Positions 60,942 through 64,000 of a stretch of 64,000 nucleotides of DNA are shown one piece after another. The notes beneath the pieces were generated by a model. It saw only the letters and a list, made by a program, of their open reading frames with translations, was not told the origin of the DNA and searched no databases. The DNA lies in the NCBI GenBank assembly GCA_022843385.1, contig JALHNT010000001.1, positions 62,001-126,000 of the forward strand. Reading direction: 5' to 3'. A program made the position numbers and the translations under genes. This stretch comes from Anaerolineae bacterium. GTDB lineage: Bacteria > Chloroflexota > Anaerolineae > Aggregatilineales > Phototrophicaceae. The stretch's first letter is position 1, and the number at the start of each line of letters is the position of its first letter.

Positions 60942-62480
60942 TTGAGCGTCGCCAGTAGCAACCAGTCCGCCGTATTTCCAGCCCTGTCTACGTCTCAGAT
61001 TCAATCATTTCGCTCGGCACTTTTCATGCTGCCGCTGTTCATAGCGCTGTTTCCTCTGATGCTGCGGCTGGCCGATTATCCGGCTCCCTGGTTCGACGAG
61101 GGCTACAAGATGAATGCCGCCCTCACCGTGGTTCAGTACAGTGTCTATGGCTCCTCAAGCGTGGATGGTCTCATCCCGTTTGATCCCGGCATCAGTGGTG
61201 GTCCGGTCGATATTGGTCTGACCGCTCTCGGTCTGCGTCTGTTCGGTATCGGCGTGGTACAGGCGCGTCTGGCAAGCCTGGTCTTCACCGTGATGGCGGT
61301 GCTAGGGTTGTTCAGCGTGATGAGCTTCATCTATTCTCGCCGGGTCGCGCTGATCAGTCTGTTGTTCATGATTGCTTTTCCCATCATCAACAACGATGTC
61401 GGTTTCCTGCTGATGGGGCGGCAGGTACTCAGCGAGATTGCGACGCTGGCTTTCATCAGTGTAGGATTATCGGCCTGGTTCCAGGGCTGGGTGACGCGCA
61501 GGGTGATATGGGGCGTTCTGGCTGGCATCCTGATTGGGGTGGGCATCCTTTCGAAAACCCAGGTCGCCATCGCGCTGATCCCGGCGCTGGGGCTGGTCGG
61601 CCTATTCCGTTGTGTGCATGACCGCCGGTTGCGTTTTGTCTGGTTGGCTCCCGCGATCATTGCGGTGGGTGTCTTCCTGCTGTGGAGTGTGATCGGGCAG
61701 ATTCTGACGCCGCCCCAGATTCGCTTGCAGAACCAGGTCATGCTGCTCGACGCCATTCGCAGCAATCTGATTACGCCCCTGCTCGGCAGCGGGCTGACTC
61801 GTGCTTCATGGCTCATCGTCATGCTCATGACTCTCCCCTGCCTGCTGCTCTTCTTGCGCTGGATGCGGCTGCGTAACCGCCCGATCAGCAACCGTCAGTG
61901 GGGAGAGATGACGCTGGCGGCCTTCCTGGTATTCTCACTCCTGTGGTTCATTTTTCTCTCCATCGGCTGGCCGCGCTATGCTTTCATTCCTCTCATCATC
62001 GCCCTGCTGCTGCTGCCGCGCTTTTTTCTGGAGGCTATCAATTATCTGGCGCGCTGCCGATTTCATCACTGGCAGTACAGTTGGATTGTCGTCCCGTTGC
62101 TGCTGCTGGGATTAGGCGTCAATCTGAAGCCCATCCTCACCCATCCGGCTGAAAACAACGCCCAGGTGATGGCTGATTATATAGCGCAGCAGGTACCGAC
62201 TTCGGCGGTCATCGAAACCTGGGAGTGGGAGATGGATATTCTACTGCCGGAGGCGCACTTTCATCACCCGCACCAACTCTACCTGTTCGAGGCGATCCGC
62301 CAGTTTTCGGGGCGCGAGACCTTTGATCTGGGCTATGATGTGCTGCAAGCTGACCCGGATTTTCTGATTGTGGGGAATATGAGCGCCTGGACGGGGATAT
62401 ACAGGAATCAGGCGCTCGATCAGTTCTTCACGAAAGTCGTTCAGTTCGGTCCATACGCCCTTTACGAGCGACGGCGCTAA
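60942..62480 (+). CDS. GT-C-type membrane glycosyltransferase (GT39/ArnT-like)
   Basis: A 512-residue polytopic protein with about ten helices. The first extracytoplasmic loop has PAPWFDEGYKM, with the Asp-Glu pair of GT-C glycosyltransferases such as dolichyl-phosphate-mannose mannosyltransferases and ArnT. The large C-terminal loop (AVIETWEWEMDILLPEAHF) fits the same class. It probably moves a sugar from a polyprenyl carrier onto a lipid or protein outside the membrane. The start is a TTG at 60942, eight bases after GAGG; the ATG at 60934 stops at once. It overlaps the next (opposite-strand) gene by 4 bp. Confidence 0.8.
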   Translation: MSVASSNQSAVFPALSTSQIQSFRSALFMLPLFIALFPLMLRLADYPAPWFDEGYKMNAALTVVQYSVYGSSSVDGLIPFDPGISGGPVDIGLTALGLRLFGIGVVQARLASLVFTVMAVLGLFSVMSFIYSRRVALISLLFMIAFPIINNDVGFLLMGRQVLSEIATLAFISVGLSAWFQGWVTRRVIWGVLAGILIGVGILSKTQVAIALIPALGLVGLFRCVHDRRLRFVWLAPAIIAVGVFLLWSVIGQILTPPQIRLQNQVMLLDAIRSNLITPLLGSGLTRASWLIVMLMTLPCLLLFLRWMRLRNRPISNRQWGEMTLAAFLVFSLLWFIFLSIGWPRYAFIPLIIALLLLPRFFLEAINYLARCRFHHWQYSWIVVPLLLLGLGVNLKPILTHPAENNAQVMADYIAQQVPTSAVIETWEWEMDILLPEAHFHHPHQLYLFEAIRQFSGRETFDLGYDVLQADPDFLIVGNMSAWTGIYRNQALDQFFTKVVQFGPYALYERRR

Positions 62481-62710
62481 TCGATCTCGTGACCGTCTTT
62501 GGCGTTCTCGCGCATAATCATCACGCCGCCTACCGCGACGATAGCGCCGATGCCGATGAAGAGCATGGCAGTCGTGGCGAAGTTTACGCCGCCAGCCGGG
62601 GCTTCAGCCACCGCTTCTTCAGCCGCCGGCGCTTCCTGAGCGCCTGTCATCAGCGGCAGCGCGGCCAGACACAGACACACAACGCTGATCAACAGCAGTC
62701 GTTTCAACAT
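62477..62710 (-). CDS. Small single-span membrane protein
   Basis: A 77-residue protein. A signal peptide (MLKRLLLISVVCLCLAALPL) is followed by an Ala/Glu-rich linker and a C-terminal helix (TTAMLFIGIGAIVAVGGVMI) and charged tail. The ATG at 62710 follows GAGGAG; a longer frame to 62770 overlaps the cytochrome stop and lacks an SD. Its stop overlaps the glycosyltransferase stop by 4 bp. It lies 57 bp downstream of the cytochrome gene and may be its anchor or partner. Confidence 0.65.
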   Translation of the reverse strand: MLKRLLLISVVCLCLAALPLMTGAQEAPAAEEAVAEAPAGGVNFATTAMLFIGIGAIVAVGGVMIMRENAKDGHEID

Positions 62711-62766
62711 AGTGGTTTTCTCCTCATCAATAATGCCTGTATTGTACCTGATTTTTGCCGACAGCA

Positions 62767-63432
62767 TCATTCCGGCGATGGCCCATCCTGGCTTTCCAGA
62801 TACACGATCAGATCGGCCAGTTGTTGCAGGTTGAGCGTGTCGCCATAGTAGGTGGGCATCGCCGGATTGTAGTTCGGAACGATGTAACCATTCGGGTTGA
62901 CAATGCTCTCGATGATGTATTGTTCAGGCGAATAATCGGCGAACAAGGGGTCTGTCAGCCGCACATCCAGAATGCGGGAATACGTCCCTTCGGTATGCGG
63001 TGCCACCGTGCCACCCCCGGCTTCATGACAACCGGCGCAGGCCAGTTCATTGTTATAGAGCAGTTGACCATTGATCGGGTCGCCATAGACCCGATCCAGC
63101 GTATTCAGAATCCGCTCAACATCCGTCCCGATGGGACGCTCAGCGATGTCCGCCGGGATGTAGCCACAATCCAGCGCCAACTGCTGATATTCCTGCCCTA
63201 CCTTGAACAGATTATCCAGCGCGACCCCCGTCTGCGACTCAGCATCGGCCTCAAAGGTGGTGAGCAACGCTGCCAGTTCAGCCTGTTTCTGGCGCAATTC
63301 AGCCAGATCACAGGTCAGGTCAACCGGTTCGGGTGTGGCGGGCGGTGGAGTCGATTGGGCGGAAACGAGCGAAAGGCCAATGATGAGACTGATCGATGCC
63401 ATCAGGAGCGATGTGAAACGATGATGGTTCAT
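62767..63432 (-). CDS. Mono-heme cytochrome c, exported
   Basis: A 221-residue protein with a signal peptide (ISLIIGLSLVSAQS), an N-terminal helical domain with two Cys (TCDLAELRQKQ; ALDCGYIPAD), and a C-terminal class I cytochrome c domain: GQLLYNNELACAGCHEAGGG, with the sixth ligand Met probably in YNPAMPTYYG. It likely carries electrons outside the membrane. It is first in a leftward pair with the 77-residue membrane protein. The spacing suggests cotranscription. Its partner oxidase or reductase is not in the window. Confidence 0.9.
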   Translation of the reverse strand: MNHHRFTSLLMASISLIIGLSLVSAQSTPPPATPEPVDLTCDLAELRQKQAELAALLTTFEADAESQTGVALDNLFKVGQEYQQLALDCGYIPADIAERPIGTDVERILNTLDRVYGDPINGQLLYNNELACAGCHEAGGGTVAPHTEGTYSRILDVRLTDPLFADYSPEQYIIESIVNPNGYIVPNYNPAMPTYYGDTLNLQQLADLIVYLESQDGPSPE

Positions 63433-63533
63433 GATACTCTCCCTGAACAGGGCTGATTATAACACAGGTGAAGGAACTTCTGTCCGGCTTGCTGCGTCTG
63501 AAAGATGAGAAATGAGTCATGGGAGGCCTAGTC

Positions 63534-64000
63534 ATGCGGACGGCGCTGTTGATAGGGGTGCTGGGGTTGCTGGCTGGCTGTGATGTGTTGAGCTGGTTTC
63601 AGCCACCCGTCGTTTATGTACAGACCGCGACGCTTGAAGGCGTCATCTTTTCGGCTGAAGAGGCCGCATCGCAGCGCATCGGCCGCTATGGTACCGAGCC
63701 TGATGGGGGATATTGGACACCCAGCCGAGCCGATGTCCTGGATCTGGAAGCCGGTCTGGCGGACTTTTTGACGGAGAATCAATTTGAGTTCGTTCGCAAT
63801 CCGATTGCTGATGACCTGCCGGGATACCGTCGTCAGTATGTCGGCTTTGTGCTGGACGGGCGATGGGTGATCTATGCCAGCTTTTTCTGCGAGTGGTTCG
63901 ATGACCCGCACTGGCGCACCCGCTTCTTCCAAATCCTGGATGGCGGCGATTGCTTCTTCCAACTGCTGTACGATGTGGAAGCCCGGCGCTACTTTGATCT
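63534..64000 (+). CDS. Lipoprotein, partial at window edge
   Basis: The gene starts at ATG 63534 with a strong SD (GGGAGG, seven bases upstream) and runs open to the window end (155 codons). Its start MRTALLIGVLGLLAGCD has a lipobox (LAGC, Cys16). The rest is a mixed alpha/beta domain of unknown function (EEAASQRIGRYGTEPDGGYW; WVIYASFFCEWFDDPHWRTR). It begins 101 bp from the cytochrome gene in the opposite direction. No family was recognised. Confidence 0.65.
   Translation, partial: MRTALLIGVLGLLAGCDVLSWFQPPVVYVQTATLEGVIFSAEEAASQRIGRYGTEPDGGYWTPSRADVLDLEAGLADFLTENQFEFVRNPIADDLPGYRRQYVGFVLDGRWVIYASFFCEWFDDPHWRTRFFQILDGGDCFFQLLYDVEARRYFD

Overview
The window reads as ordinary chromosome of a bacterium, most likely a member of the Chloroflexota (Anaerolineae or a relative). 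This is inferred from content rather than from any search: many exported proteins with beta-propeller, SH3-like, PA14 and CAP folds; Thr/Pro-rich lipoprotein linkers; DUF4342, DUF4013 and XisI-type proteins; a split transketolase; a TldD/TldE pair; and short dispersed hairpin repeats between genes. GC is high in most genes and visibly lower at about 12.9-14.1 kb. No rRNA, tRNA, CRISPR array or intact insertion sequence was seen.

Layout. 1-9 kb: lipoamide metabolism (lpd, an E2 acyltransferase, lipB), with a MASE1-type histidine kinase plus single-domain response regulator and an operon of one lipoprotein and two secreted paralogues between them. 9-15.9 kb: small secreted or membrane proteins, a low-GC patch with gene debris that includes an RHS-repeat fragment, a FAS1 protein, and about 1 kb of non-coding patchwork. 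16-26 kb: TldE-TldD, an XisI-like protein, a 2-hydroxyacid dehydrogenase, a CHRD protein, a quinone-oxidoreductase-like gene followed by a WD40 propeller, and a CAP-domain protein. 26-34 kb: nitroreductase-like protein, PA14/SH3 protein, SDR, DMT and MFS transporters, DinB-like protein, GMC oxidoreductase. 34-44 kb: methyltransferase, purU, FAD amine-oxidase-like protein, DinB protein, asnB, DUF4013 protein, and a pepA-cupin-Fe-alcohol dehydrogenase group. 44-53.4 kb: DUF4342, ppc, a putative cargo or toxin protein with a cysteine-peptidase-like core, a TolB-type propeller, split transketolase, and a divergent PadR/SDR pair. 53.4-64 kb: a 51-residue membrane protein, a three-gene redox operon (17-heme cytochrome, 4x[4Fe-4S] protein, NrfD-type quinol subunit), a truncated DUF433 gene, a propeller, fabI, a GT-C glycosyltransferase, a mono-heme cytochrome c with a small membrane protein, and a partial lipoprotein.

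Two loci stand out. The redox operon at 53926-58439 has the parts of a membrane quinol-cytochrome oxidoreductase but no molybdopterin subunit. Its cytochrome has 17 CxxCH sites and is anchored by a C-terminal helix, so it could carry electrons from menaquinol to the cell exterior. The gene at 47393-48403 pairs an N-terminal motif common in contractile-injection-system cargo with a Cys/His peptidase-like core. It sits against a decayed 3' piece of a propeller gene whose intact relative is next door.
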